From Pollutibacter soli (lineage in GTDB: Bacteria > Bacteroidota > Bacteroidia > Chitinophagales > Chitinophagaceae), in NCBI GenBank assembly GCA_029269725.1, contig JARJHS010000010.1, positions 141,073 to 205,072 on the forward strand: a stretch of 64,000 bases of DNA. The letters are read 5' to 3'. The first letter of the stretch is position 1, and every line of letters starts with the position of its first letter. Position numbers and translations under genes: made by a program. This document shows, piece after piece, positions 26,135 to 34,963 of the stretch. The notes under the pieces are model-generated. The model had not been told where the DNA came from. It did not search any database and was given only the letters and a program-made list of their open reading frames with translations.

Positions 26135-26713
26135 ATGATTTTACCCATTGTTGCCTATGGTAGCCCTGTATTAAGGGCTGTGGCTCAGGAGATTGGGCCA
26201 GATTATTCCGATCTTCCGAAGTTGATTGAAGATATGTGGGAAACCATGTATGCTTCAAATGGTGTGGGTCTCGCCGCTCCGCAGATCAACCGTTCCATAA
26301 GGCTTTTCGTGATCGATAGCTCCCAGATTTTCGCCAACCAGGATGAAGATGAAAAGGGAATGTACCCCGACGAACCTGGTATGAAAGGAGTTTTTATCAA
26401 TCCGCAGGTGGTCGGACTGAATGGCGAAAAATGGTCATATAATGAAGGCTGTCTCAGCATTCCTAAAATCAGGGAAGATATTTACCGTAATGCCGAAGTA
26501 AGACTGAAATACCAGGATGAAACTTTCACCGAACATGAACACAGTTTCATCGGCATCACTGCCAGGATTATATTGCACGAATATGATCATCTCGAAGGCA
26601 AGCTTTTTATCGATCATATCTCTTTGCTTAAGAAAAAGCTTATTAAGAAAAAACTGGATGATATTTCCAAAGGCAAAGTGAAAGTGGATTACAAAATGGC
26701 TTTTCAGAAATAG
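26135..26713 (+). CDS. def: Peptide deformylase
   Basis: Iron/zinc enzyme that removes the formyl group from nascent proteins. All three motifs are present: GVGLAAPQI (about 43-51), EGCLSIP (about 105-111) and HEYDHLEGKLF (about 149-159). Length (192 residues) is normal. It begins about 5 nt after a TATCTTCG element resembling the -7 consensus, and is followed 11 bp later by an unknown exported protein in the same direction. Confidence 0.96.
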   Translation: MILPIVAYGSPVLRAVAQEIGPDYSDLPKLIEDMWETMYASNGVGLAAPQINRSIRLFVIDSSQIFANQDEDEKGMYPDEPGMKGVFINPQVVGLNGEKWSYNEGCLSIPKIREDIYRNAEVRLKYQDETFTEHEHSFIGITARIILHEYDHLEGKLFIDHISLLKKKLIKKKLDDISKGKVKVDYKMAFQK

Positions 26714-26724
26714 CCTTCTTCTAC

Positions 26725-27714
26725 TTGACCAGCATCCAAAATAATATCTCTCCGCGTAAAATCATTTCTATTTTCGCTACCGGTGGATTAGTAATAGTTT
26801 CTCTATTGATTCTTTCGCTGTCTGTTTCAGCGCAACAAAAAGATTCTACAGTTATTGTAGATGGTCGCACGGTTACACTCACTGAAGTTTTCGTTCGCAG
26901 CAATACGGATGTAAAAGGGTTTATTGAGCGTGTAAGAAAGGATACTACTTTTCACAAATCCTTCCGAAACCTCAGAATCATCAATTATTCTGCAATGAAC
27001 AATGTGCAGATGATGAACAAAAAGGGCGGAATTGAAGCTACTTATTTCAGCAAAACAAAACAGAAAATATTCAACGGTTGTCGTATTACAGAAGTCCTGG
27101 AGGAGAATTCCACTGGTGATTTTTTCGATAAAAAACACAACTACAATTACTATACTGCTGAAATGTATGATGGTCTCTTCTTCGCATTTGATACTGTGTG
27201 CGGTGAAACCAATATTGTGAAAGATGCCACACTCAGTATCAAAGGAAAATCGGGAATTGAAAAACATAAAGAGCAATTGAAGATGCTTTTCTTCAATCCC
27301 GGCGAAGATGTACCAGGCATTCCACTGATGGGAGATAAAGTCCGGATTTTTGATGAAGAACACGCGAAACTTTATGATTTCAATGTCGATATTGCAGACA
27401 GGGCAGGAAGTCAGTGCTATGTGTTTTCAATAAAGATCCGCGATGAACTATCGGGAATGAAAAAAGATAAAGTGGTCATAGATGAAATGATCACCTGGTT
27501 TGATTACAAAACATTCGAGGTACTTGCCCGTACCTATCATATGAGCTACAAAGCCGGTGTTTATAATTTCGATGTCAATATGGAGGTAGAAATGGCCCGC
27601 GCCACAGGTCTTGTTTATCCTGCATTGATCCGATACAACGGCCACTGGGGCGTTATGTTCAAAGGAAAGGAAAGAGGAGTGTTTACGGCAACGATTTTTG
27701 ACGTAGAACGTTAA
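26725..27714 (+). CDS. Exported protein of unknown function
   Basis: 329 residues. The N terminus contains a signal peptide (GGLVIVSLLILSLSVSAQQ) after a short basic stretch. No ATG precedes it; the TTG at 26725 is the only workable start. The mature part contains VERVRKDT-like and YFSKTKQK-like segments, FNPGEDVPGIPLMGD near 195 and a beta-rich C-terminal half reminiscent of proteins that sit in the outer membrane or periplasm. I do not recognise the family. The C terminus (IFDVER) is encoded by a heptad array. Confidence 0.75.
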   Translation: MTSIQNNISPRKIISIFATGGLVIVSLLILSLSVSAQQKDSTVIVDGRTVTLTEVFVRSNTDVKGFIERVRKDTTFHKSFRNLRIINYSAMNNVQMMNKKGGIEATYFSKTKQKIFNGCRITEVLEENSTGDFFDKKHNYNYYTAEMYDGLFFAFDTVCGETNIVKDATLSIKGKSGIEKHKEQLKMLFFNPGEDVPGIPLMGDKVRIFDEEHAKLYDFNVDIADRAGSQCYVFSIKIRDELSGMKKDKVVIDEMITWFDYKTFEVLARTYHMSYKAGVYNFDVNMEVEMARATGLVYPALIRYNGHWGVMFKGKERGVFTATIFDVER

Positions 27715-27735
27715 ACGTTGAACGTTTAACGCCGG
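27701..27735. repeat. AACGTT heptad array at the 3' end of the exported protein gene
   Basis: ACGTAGA ACGTTAA ACGTTGA ACGTTTA ACGCCGG. The stop TAA (27712-27714) ends the second unit. With the array at 27879 in opposite sense it brackets about 140 bp of non-coding sequence. Confidence 0.65.
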
Positions 27736-27878
27736 CCTGGGCTGTGACAAAGAGATTGCTGTTTTTCAAAAAAGCAGGATTTTGTTCATTTAATTAAATA
27801 CCGAACCAGCGATAAGAGTTATAGGTTCCAATATTTTAAAAATTGAAATTGTAAAGTTTATTTCAACCGCATAGGCTT

Positions 27879-27906
27879 ACGTTCAACGTTCAACGTTCAA
27901 CGTTTT
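27879..27906. repeat. AACGTT heptad array at the rluA-family 3' end
   Basis: ACGTTCA x3 then ACGTTTT, covering the minus-strand stop codon (27883-27885) and encoding the tail NVER. Directly before it, positions 27868-27890 repeat 23 bp found at 24500-24522 (starting CGCATAGGCTTACG). Confidence 0.65.
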
Positions 27907-28950
27907 AACGTACCCCCTCCACTTCTCAATTACTCCAGCCATATCCGCCGGTAAATCGCTTTCAAAAAACATCTCCTTTCTCGTGCGTGGATGAATAAAA
28001 CCAAGCGTCTTTGCATGTAGGGCCTGGCGCGGACAAATGGTAAAACAATTATCGACAAACTGTTTGTACTTACTGAAAATTGTTCCCTTTACGATTTTAT
28101 CACCGCCATAGGTTTCATCATTAAAAAGCGGATGACCGATATGCTGCATATGTACGCGGATCTGGTGAGTTCTTCCCGTTTCAAGGCGGCATTCAACCAG
28201 TGTCACATACCTGAATCTCTCGAGTACTGTATAATGAGTGGTAGCTTCCTTTCCATAATCGCCATCAGGAAATACATCCATGATTTTTCTGAAACGCTGA
28301 TGACGGCCGACATGTCCGGTGATGGTTCCTTCTTCTTCTTCAAAATCTCCCCAAACCAATGCATGGTACCTGCGGATCACCGTATGTTCGAAAAACTGGT
28401 TCGCAAGATCACGGGATGCTTTATCCGTTTTTGCCAATAAGAGCAAGCCACTGGTATTTTTGTCGATGCGGTGCACCATTCCAAAGCGCGGAAGTGTTTC
28501 TTCGTTTACCCCTGGCTGTTGCTGCTTCAGGTGCCATGCGATGCCGTTCAGTAAAGTACCGCTGTAATTGCCATTGCCCGGATGCACTACCATCCCGGCT
28601 GTTTTGTTCACAACGATGATGTCATCATCTTCATAGATAATAGGCAGATCCATTTTCTCCGCAACAATCACGAATTCCTCAGGTGTCGTTTCAGAAAAAT
28701 AAATGATCTGATCCCCCGGCTTGATTTTATAGTTCGATTTGATATTCTTAGAATTAACCTGCACCATTCCGCGCTCAATCGCATGCTGGATCTTATTGCG
28801 ACTCCCGGCTTCCCCGATCCGCGCGATCAGAAATTTGTCGATACGCAAAGGCTCCTGCCCTTTGTCGACTTTCAGCGACAAACGCTCGTACCATTCCTCA
28901 CCGGATTCTTCATTTTCTACGGGGGAGGCATTTTCTTCGCTGATATTCAT
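27883..28950 (-). CDS. RluA-family pseudouridine synthase
   Basis: Isomerises uridine to pseudouridine in rRNA or tRNA. An N-terminal S4 RNA-binding domain (LRIDKFLIARIGEAGSRNKI, about 36-100) precedes the catalytic domain with NKTAGMVVHPGNGNYSGTL near 117 and the active-site Asp in HRIDKNTSGLLLLAK (about 155-169). The TGRTHQIRVHMQHIGHPLFN block near 260 is typical of RluD-like members. The start at 28950 lies 14 nt after a TAACTTTG -7 box. The C-terminal tail NVER is repeat-encoded. Confidence 0.93.
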   Translation of the reverse strand: MNISEENASPVENEESGEEWYERLSLKVDKGQEPLRIDKFLIARIGEAGSRNKIQHAIERGMVQVNSKNIKSNYKIKPGDQIIYFSETTPEEFVIVAEKMDLPIIYEDDDIIVVNKTAGMVVHPGNGNYSGTLLNGIAWHLKQQQPGVNEETLPRFGMVHRIDKNTSGLLLLAKTDKASRDLANQFFEHTVIRRYHALVWGDFEEEEGTITGHVGRHQRFRKIMDVFPDGDYGKEATTHYTVLERFRYVTLVECRLETGRTHQIRVHMQHIGHPLFNDETYGGDKIVKGTIFSKYKQFVDNCFTICPRQALHAKTLGFIHPRTRKEMFFESDLPADMAGVIEKWRGYVKTLNVER

Positions 28951-28964
28951 CTGAAAAGTTTCCG

Positions 28965-28997
28965 CAAAGTTAAGATCAATGAAAGATTTTACCTTTG
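28965..28997. promoter_or_regulatory. Divergent, interleaved promoters of rluA-type gene and lipB
   Basis: A minus-strand -7 box TAACTTTG (complement of 28965-28972) and a plus-strand -7 box TACCTTTG (28990-28997) are 17 bp apart and face away from each other, so their -33 regions overlap. Initiation at one should interfere with the other. The lipB box is 4 nt from its ATG. Confidence 0.6.
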
Positions 28998-29001
28998 CCT
29001 G

Positions 29002-29724
29002 ATGAAAGAACAGGTTCTGTTTTCTGATCTGGGGGTGATTGAATATGGCGCTGCCTGGGATATGCAGGAAAAAATGCTGAAAGAGAAAGTGCAGCGGAAG
29101 TCCGCACTGATCACTGCTGAAGGCGAATCAGAATCAGATGAAGGCGATTTCATTCATCATCACCTTCTTTTTTGTGAACATCCCCCTGTATATACCCTCG
29201 GCAAAAGCGGAAAAGCTTCGCATATATTGATCAACGATAAAGAACGAGAGGAACGCGGTATCGCTTTTTACAATACCAATCGCGGAGGAGATATCACTTT
29301 TCACGGCCCCGGACAGATCGTCGGCTATCCAATCCTCGACCTCGAACGATTTTTCACCGATATCGGCAAATATCTGAGAGGACTTGAAGAAATGGTCATT
29401 CTCACACTCGCCGAATATGGTCTCAAAGGCGAAAGAAGTGCCGGTGAAACAGGCGTATGGCTAGATACAAATGATCCATCCAAAGCCCGGAAAATCTGTG
29501 CTATGGGTGTTCGTTGCAGTCGCTGGGTAACAATGCACGGATTTGCGCTCAACGTAAACACCGATCTGAACTATTTTAATTACATCATTCCCTGCGGAAT
29601 CCAGGATAAAAAAGTAGCGTCACTTGATGTTGAACTTAGCTACCGTGTTCCACTAGCCGAAGTTTCAGGAAAACTCAGGAAAAACTTTGAGAAAGTATTT
29701 GATTGTGAAATCGTTGTACGTTAA
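29002..29724 (+). CDS. lipB: Lipoyl(octanoyl) transferase
   Basis: Transfers octanoyl from acyl carrier protein to lipoyl domains. RGGDITFHGPGQIVGYPI (about 95-112) is the family signature; the catalytic Lys is in ARKICAMGVR and the catalytic Cys in IIPCGIQDK. The frame stays open upstream to 28582 over the opposing rluA-type gene, but the ATG at 29002 sits 4 nt after a TACCTTTG box and gives the usual length of 240 residues, so the upstream part is discarded. Confidence 0.94.
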   Translation: MKEQVLFSDLGVIEYGAAWDMQEKMLKEKVQRKSALITAEGESESDEGDFIHHHLLFCEHPPVYTLGKSGKASHILINDKEREERGIAFYNTNRGGDITFHGPGQIVGYPILDLERFFTDIGKYLRGLEEMVILTLAEYGLKGERSAGETGVWLDTNDPSKARKICAMGVRCSRWVTMHGFALNVNTDLNYFNYIIPCGIQDKKVASLDVELSYRVPLAEVSGKLRKNFEKVFDCEIVVR

Positions 29725-29753
29725 ATGTAGAACGTTAAACGTACAACCTTACC
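29712..29753. repeat. Heptad array between two convergent stop codons
   Basis: CGTTGTA CGTTAAA TGTAGAA CGTTAAA CGTACAA CCTTACC. It starts in the last lipB codons, includes the lipB stop (29722-29724) and ends over the stop of the opposing gene (29749-29751). Confidence 0.6.
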
Positions 29754-30456
29754 GGTCTTTTGGTATATAAAACTTATTCTTCTCCTTCAAAGTTCCATTC
29801 TCATACAGTTCAAATTTGAACCATCCTGCATGATGGAAATTGGATTTGTCGAGCGTTAATACGGGTTCGGCGATCTTTTCCATTTCAAAAAGCTGCGTGC
29901 CGTTTTCCCTGAGGAATTTGATATTGTATTGCTTGCTTTTCGATTCGGGTAAAGCAATTACCACATTGCCGTCATTGTTGGTGAAGATGAATACCGAGGG
30001 CGTAAATAAATTACGCGTATCGAGAGATTTTATTTTTGATGAATCTTTAACTCCAGGTGTTGGCCTGCCATTATAATCATTCCCGACCGGTGTGTAATTA
30101 GCTATTGTGCCATTATCCAGAACCGGCCTTTTAATGCCGGTAAAAAAATATTGCCCACGTGCCATCTGCACATAAATACGATAGTAATGATTGGCGTTTG
30201 GAGCCCGGCTGTCGAGATATCCATTTGTGATCGAAGTCGCGTCCGGGATCGTCATAATCGTTTTGAATCCACGAAGACTGTCGGTTGAACGTTGAATACT
30301 GATTTGTACCAGGCTGTCAAAAGGGTTAACCCAACTGAGAATAACTTTCCCGCCCCTGTTGACGATAGAAAAATTGGGCAATGTGTCCTGGGCCTCAACG
30401 GATAAGGCAGATACGATCAGAATCAAAAAAATGCCCAGTCTGCAGAATCTTATCAT
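29749..30456 (-). CDS. Exported protein of unknown function
   Basis: 235 residues with a signal peptide (LGIFLILIVSALSVEAQ). The first 100 mature residues look like a beta-sandwich with a fibronectin type III-like flavour (GKVILSWVNPFDSLVQISIQR, then NHYYRIYVQMARGQ). The C-terminal half is also beta-rich (NDGNVVIALPESKSKQYNIK). No catalytic motif is seen. Probably periplasmic or surface-exposed. Confidence 0.72.
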   Translation of the reverse strand: MIRFCRLGIFLILIVSALSVEAQDTLPNFSIVNRGGKVILSWVNPFDSLVQISIQRSTDSLRGFKTIMTIPDATSITNGYLDSRAPNANHYYRIYVQMARGQYFFTGIKRPVLDNGTIANYTPVGNDYNGRPTPGVKDSSKIKSLDTRNLFTPSVFIFTNNDGNVVIALPESKSKQYNIKFLRENGTQLFEMEKIAEPVLTLDKSNFHHAGWFKFELYENGTLKEKNKFYIPKDR

Positions 30457-30518
30457 GGTGGAGAGGAAACGTGAAAATGTTTACAAAGGTATCTGGCAAA
30501 TATAATAAGCTGATTTCG

Positions 30519-31427
30519 TCAAAACGATAGAAGACCTCTTTTTAGCGATCTGTTTCCCTGCAACCCGCCCGAGTGCAGGGCCAGGATTTTTGATCCTTCC
30601 GGAAAAAAATTATTGATTACCAGGTCATTTATAGCATACATTAATTTGCCGGTATATACGAAATCAGTAGGGATTCCATGGTGCTCGTAAAATTCATTCA
30701 TAAAACTGATCAGCATTTCATTTCTCCGGGCATAGCCCCCGAAATGATAATCTTCAATGAGTTCCCATCTTTTTCCGATAGCATGATCCGGAAGGATTGC
30801 CTGGATTTCATTTTTAAGACTATACGCATTCTTAAGTACCGGAATACCAATGCATTGTTGACCTGGTGAAGCTCTGCTGATAAGTCCAGCGAGTGTGGTG
30901 CCGGTACCACAGGCACAAAAGATCAGGTTATAATGACTGATCCCCTTGAAATTCATGATTTCGGCTGCACCGGAAACCCCCGCTGCTCCGTGACCTCCTT
31001 CTGGTACTGTAAGGTAACCTGTCTCATAGATGGGCAGACCAAAATGTTCTGTTTTTGAATTTTCCCTGTACGCTGACCGATCGACAAAGCGAAGGTCCAT
31101 TCCCAACGACGCCGCATCCATTAACGTTGAAGAAGGCTCTTCCGGCATTTCTCCCCTGATGATCCCAATACTTTTCAGTCCTTCTCCGGCAGCTGCAGCT
31201 GCGGTGGCAAGAATATGATTCGACCAGGCGCCTCCAAAGGTCAGCAGACCTTTCTTACCCAGTTTTTTTGCGTTTTCTATATAGAATTTAAGCTTGAAAT
31301 ATTTATTTCCGGAGATCACTGGGTGGACCTGATCAAGGCGCAAAACGTCCCATCTCAGGCCGGCATCTGAATTTTCTTTAATAACCGATTGAATTGTACA
31401 ATTTTGTAGATTAATTCCGTTATTCAT
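30519..31427 (-). CDS. ACC deaminase/D-cysteine desulfhydrase-family PLP enzyme
   Basis: Fold-type II PLP enzyme of 302 residues. The PLP lysine is in ISGNKYFKLKFYI (about 38-50), GGAWSNHILATAAAA near 65 binds the cofactor phosphate or substrate, and FCACGTGTTLAGLI near 170 is the glycine-rich loop. The family includes 1-aminocyclopropane-1-carboxylate deaminase and D-cysteine desulfhydrase; the sequence does not decide between them, and Bacteroidota members are more often simply annotated as pyridoxal-dependent deaminases. Confidence 0.85.
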   Translation of the reverse strand: MNNGINLQNCTIQSVIKENSDAGLRWDVLRLDQVHPVISGNKYFKLKFYIENAKKLGKKGLLTFGGAWSNHILATAAAAAGEGLKSIGIIRGEMPEEPSSTLMDAASLGMDLRFVDRSAYRENSKTEHFGLPIYETGYLTVPEGGHGAAGVSGAAEIMNFKGISHYNLIFCACGTGTTLAGLISRASPGQQCIGIPVLKNAYSLKNEIQAILPDHAIGKRWELIEDYHFGGYARRNEMLISFMNEFYEHHGIPTDFVYTGKLMYAINDLVINNFFPEGSKILALHSGGLQGNRSLKRGLLSF

Positions 31428-31498
31428 AATAGTTTAAAACGGCGCTGTAACATAATTACACCTTAATTTTAAACCCAAAGATCAAAAAATCGAACCTG

Positions 31499-32419
31499 AT
31501 GAAACCAACTTTGATGATTTTAGCGGCTGGTATGGCTTCCCGGTATGGGGGAATGAAGCAGATTGAAGCATTTGGACCTGGCGGAGAGACCATCATGGAC
31601 TATTCTATTTATGATGCTATCCGCGCTGGCTTTGGAAAAATTGTATTTATTATCAGAAAGGAATTCGCTGATGATTTTAAAGCGATTTTCGAACCCAAGC
31701 TGGAAGGGAAAGTTGAAACAGCTTATGTTTTCCAGGATCTCCGCAGCGAACTGGGCAATTTCCAGGTGCCTGCAGACAGAACAAAACCCTGGGGAACAGC
31801 ACACGCTGTATTGTGTGCAGCTGATGCTATCAATGAACCTTTCGCTGTAATTAATGCAGATGATTTCTACGGCTATGATGCTTTTCAGAAAGCTTACCAG
31901 TTTTTAACGAAAGAGTGCGACGACAAAACCTTCTCGATCATTGGTTATGAACTGTTGAAAACGTTATCTGAATACGGTACTGTAAACAGGGGAGTCTGTG
32001 AAGTTGATGGCAATGGCAACCTGAGCTCAATTGCTGAACGTTTGAATATCAGTATGCAGAACGGACATATACTCTGTGATGATCAGCAGCAACCAGCTGA
32101 ATTGCCTATCAACAGTTATGTGTCAATGAACTTCTGGTGTTTTTCACCTACTGTATTTGATTATTCAAGAAGACTGTTCCATGAATTTTTAGCGGAAAAA
32201 GGCAATCAACCAAAATCAGAATTTTTTATTCCGATTGTGGCTGACCGTTATATCCAGGAAGGACAGGGTGTAATCAAAGTAATACCTACTTCAGCATTGT
32301 GGTTTGGTGTTACATATAAAGATGATGCGCCAGCTGTGAGAAACAGCATCAATACGCTGGTAGAGCAGGGAGTATATCCACCGAAATTGTGGCCTTCGAA
32401 TGTGAAGACACCTGCATAA
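31499..32419 (+). CDS. Sugar-phosphate nucleotidyltransferase family protein
   Basis: NTP-transferase fold: the nucleotide loop is LAAGMASRYGGMKQIEAFGP at the N terminus, KPWGTAHAVLCA near 95 and the metal-binding INADDFYGYDAF near 120. The length (306 residues) matches single-domain nucleotidyltransferases. The sugar is unknown. It is a monocistronic gene ended by a hairpin terminator at 32446-32474. Confidence 0.87.
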   Translation: MKPTLMILAAGMASRYGGMKQIEAFGPGGETIMDYSIYDAIRAGFGKIVFIIRKEFADDFKAIFEPKLEGKVETAYVFQDLRSELGNFQVPADRTKPWGTAHAVLCAADAINEPFAVINADDFYGYDAFQKAYQFLTKECDDKTFSIIGYELLKTLSEYGTVNRGVCEVDGNGNLSSIAERLNISMQNGHILCDDQQQPAELPINSYVSMNFWCFSPTVFDYSRRLFHEFLAEKGNQPKSEFFIPIVADRYIQEGQGVIKVIPTSALWFGVTYKDDAPAVRNSINTLVEQGVYPPKLWPSNVKTPA

Positions 32420-32425
32420 AAAATT

Positions 32426-32504
32426 CCGGAAATTATTTCATACTGAAGCTGTCTTTAGCGAGATGGCTTTTTTGTTTGAAGTAAATCGATGAAATAATTT
32501 CCGG
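32426..32504. terminator. Terminator nested in a 16-bp inverted repeat
   Basis: Outer arms CCGGAAATTATTTCAT (32426-32441) and its perfect complement at 32489-32504. Inside, AAGCTGTCT pairs with GAGATGGCTT (two G-U pairs) around a short loop (about 32446-32470) and is followed by TTTTTT. The inner hairpin is a plus-strand terminator for the nucleotidyltransferase gene. Confidence 0.65.
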
Positions 32505-33038
32505 CGCGAAGTAATTGATCGCAGTTTTCGACGTGGTTTGTACCGCATTTCAATTCTACCATCCCATCTAATTGGCAACAGTGCCACTAAAGTGAGAATG
32601 GACTTTTATTCCTTTTACATTATGCCAATTCATTTCAGACAAGTCTTATCTCAGGTATTTGGGGCCTGCTGATTAAAGGGCAACTGGCAGCGTTCTTCGT
32701 TCATCGTTGTTCGTTGAACTGTTGCATTTTGCCGAAACGCAGAATTAAGGGATAAGAATATTAACCGAAAGCTGAGGTAACTCCGCAGCGAGGAAATTCA
32801 CGCTTTGACTGTATTCCGTGTAAGCCCTGACGCGATATTTCCTTTCTAATTCAAAATTGAATGTGGTTGCACATTAAACAGCAGACCCTATTTAGATGGG
32901 CGGTAGGTATTAGGATCTTATCGAGCCGCCAGGCTCGCTGAGTTCTTACAGCTGGCATCAATCTCATCTAAGAAAAGACTTCGTCAAAAGAAATTCCCTG
33001 ACTCTATAATTTTGAATATCCGTTGGTTCGCTGATCTG
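32505..33038. other. Non-coding stretch with scattered repeats
   Basis: No credible gene. It holds a heptad array at 32691-32725 (CGTTCTT CGTTCAT CGTTGTT CGTTGAA CTGTTGC) and a GAGCC-GCCA-GGCTC dyad at 32932-32947 that resembles the dyads of the array starting at 33039. Confidence 0.5.
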
Positions 33039-33640
33039 CAGAGCGCTTAGTCTCGACGATTTTTAAGTAATCGCAGTTCGACGATATAGTAGAGCCGTTA
33101 GTCCTGATAATTTTAAGGAACCACAGGTCAAGAAATAGCAGAGCCGTTAGTCCCGATGATTTTAAAGGACCATAGGTTCAATGAAATAGCCGTGCACTTG
33201 GTCTCGACGATTTTTAATAGAATCGCGGGTTCGACGATATAGTAGAGCCGTTAGTCCTGATGTTTTTAAAGAACCACAGGTTCACTAAAATAGCAGAGCT
33301 GTTGGTCTCAACGATTTTTTAAGTATTCGCAGTTCGACGATATAGTAGAGCCGTTAGTCCCGATAATTTTAAAGAATCACAGGTTCAAGAAATAGCAGAG
33401 CTGTTGGTCTCGACGATTTTTTAAAGAATCGCAGGTTCGACGATACAGTAGAGCCGTTAGTCCCGATGATTTTAAATAACCATAGGTTCAATGAAATAAC
33501 AGAGCTGTTGGTCTCGACGATTTTTTAAAGAATCGCAAGTTCGACGATACAGTAGAGCCGTTAGGCTCGATGATCTTATAACGGCGGATTTCAATCCGCC
33601 GTAAGAGCTGACCTGGATAAAAAAGAGCCGTTAGGCTCGG
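33039..33640. repeat. Tandem array of about 52-bp dyad units with alternating A/B types
   Basis: Ten or eleven units of 50-53 bp. Type A starts TAGAGCCGTTAGTCC and has GAACCACAGGTTC; type B starts CAGAGCTGTTGGTCTCGACG and has GAATCGCAGGTTCGACGAT. They alternate A-B over most of the array, giving a period of about 103 bp. The array ends with a clean GAGCC-GTTA-GGCTC dyad (33555-33568), a 10-bp perfect hairpin ACGGCGGATT/AATCCGCCGT (33581-33602), and a further GAGCC-GTTA-GGCTC dyad (33625-33638). No reading frame crosses it. Confidence 0.8.
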
Positions 33641-33700
33641 CCAATTTTCAGGTGACTTCCATCGGATTTTAATATCTTCCTGAAAAGGAAAACCGATAAA

Positions 33701-34963
33701 ATGCGACGTACTATTCTCCTTGCACCAATTCTTTTTTTAAGTTTTCACGCGATAGCTCAAAGCACGGTTTCCATTTTACTAAAACCGGATCGCGTATTTG
33801 ACGGTGAACAGGTGTTTACAAATTATTGGGTTCTTGTTGATTCAGGAAAGATCACTGCTGTTGGCGCAGCAGGTTCGTTCGCTGTACCGAAAAACTGTTC
33901 GACGATTGTATTGAAAGGGCAGACTTTATTACCCGGACTGATTGAGGGCCATTCGCATATTTTCCTGCATCCTTACAATGAAACAAAATGGGAAGATCAG
34001 GTATTAAAAGAATCCCGTGCTGAACGCAATGCACGCGCTGTAAATCATCTTCGCGCTACTTTGAAAGCGGGTTTCACAACTACTCGTGACCTGGGTACTG
34101 AAGGGTTGATGTATGATGATGTGGGAATGAAGATCGCGTTGATGAAAGGAATTATTCCTGGTCCGGATCTCATTACCTCCACACGTGCTATTGTAGCGAC
34201 TGGAAGTTATGCACCCGTATCTCCATCCCCGGATGTGACCTTACCGCAAGGCGCAGCCGAAGCTGATGGCGTCGCGGGCCTCGTTCATGAGGCACGCACA
34301 CAGATAGGGAAGGGGGCTGATTTTATAAAAGTATATGCAGATGTTCCCTGGGCACCTGGAAAAAGAGCATCGCCTTCATTTACCGAAGCAGAACTGAAAG
34401 CGCTTGTCGATGCGGTAAATTCCTCCGGTCGCTACGTTGCTGCGCATGCAGTTACCGCGGAAGGCATGCGTCGTGCTGTTGAAGCTGGTGTAAAAACATT
34501 GGAGCATGGTGACCAGGGAACGCGTGAAGTTTTTGAGTTGATGAAAGCGAAAGGAGTCGGTTATTGCGCAACGCTTGCGGCAGCAGAAGCCTATGCTGAA
34601 TATGCCGGATGGGTAAAGGGTCGCGATCCCGAACCCGCAAGCGTAACCGAAAAGAAAGTCAGTTTTAAGCTCGCGGTGGATATTGGTGTAAAGATCTGCA
34701 TGGGCGGCGATGTTGGTGTCTATGCCCATGGCGACAACGCCCGTGAAATGGAACTGATGGTCGAGTATGGAATGAAACCACTGGATGTACTCAAAGCCAC
34801 TACCAGCGTGAATGCCGATGTATTTGGCATCGATCAGAAAGCCGGCAGGATTCGTACAGGACTGCCCGCAGATATATTAGTTGTGGAAGGTGATCCTTCT
34901 GTGAATATTAAGCAGATTCGGAATGTGAGGTTGGTGTTGAAGAATGGAACAGCGGTGAAGTAG
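33701..34963 (+). CDS. Secreted metal-dependent amidohydrolase
   Basis: 420 residues with a signal peptide (ILLAPILFLSFHAIAQS) and an amidohydrolase-superfamily barrel. The metal-binding HxH is in GLIEGHSHIFLHP (about 80-92), the bridging lysine in DFIKVYADVPW (about 205), further histidines in YVAAHAVTAEG and TLEHGDQG, and the last metal Asp in ICMGGDVGVYAHGD near 345. The family includes prolidase-like and imidazolonepropionase-like hydrolases; the substrate is not predictable. Single gene after the 33-kb repeat array. Confidence 0.9.
   Translation: MRRTILLAPILFLSFHAIAQSTVSILLKPDRVFDGEQVFTNYWVLVDSGKITAVGAAGSFAVPKNCSTIVLKGQTLLPGLIEGHSHIFLHPYNETKWEDQVLKESRAERNARAVNHLRATLKAGFTTTRDLGTEGLMYDDVGMKIALMKGIIPGPDLITSTRAIVATGSYAPVSPSPDVTLPQGAAEADGVAGLVHEARTQIGKGADFIKVYADVPWAPGKRASPSFTEAELKALVDAVNSSGRYVAAHAVTAEGMRRAVEAGVKTLEHGDQGTREVFELMKAKGVGYCATLAAAEAYAEYAGWVKGRDPEPASVTEKKVSFKLAVDIGVKICMGGDVGVYAHGDNAREMELMVEYGMKPLDVLKATTSVNADVFGIDQKAGRIRTGLPADILVVEGDPSVNIKQIRNVRLVLKNGTAVK

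Noticed and set aside
28582..29001. Upstream extension of the lipB frame
   Set aside because: Opposite the rluA-type gene and upstream of the lipB -7 box; normal LipB length starts at 29002.
33039..33640. CRISPR array
   Set aside because: Units vary throughout, no constant repeat with unique spacers, and no cas genes nearby.
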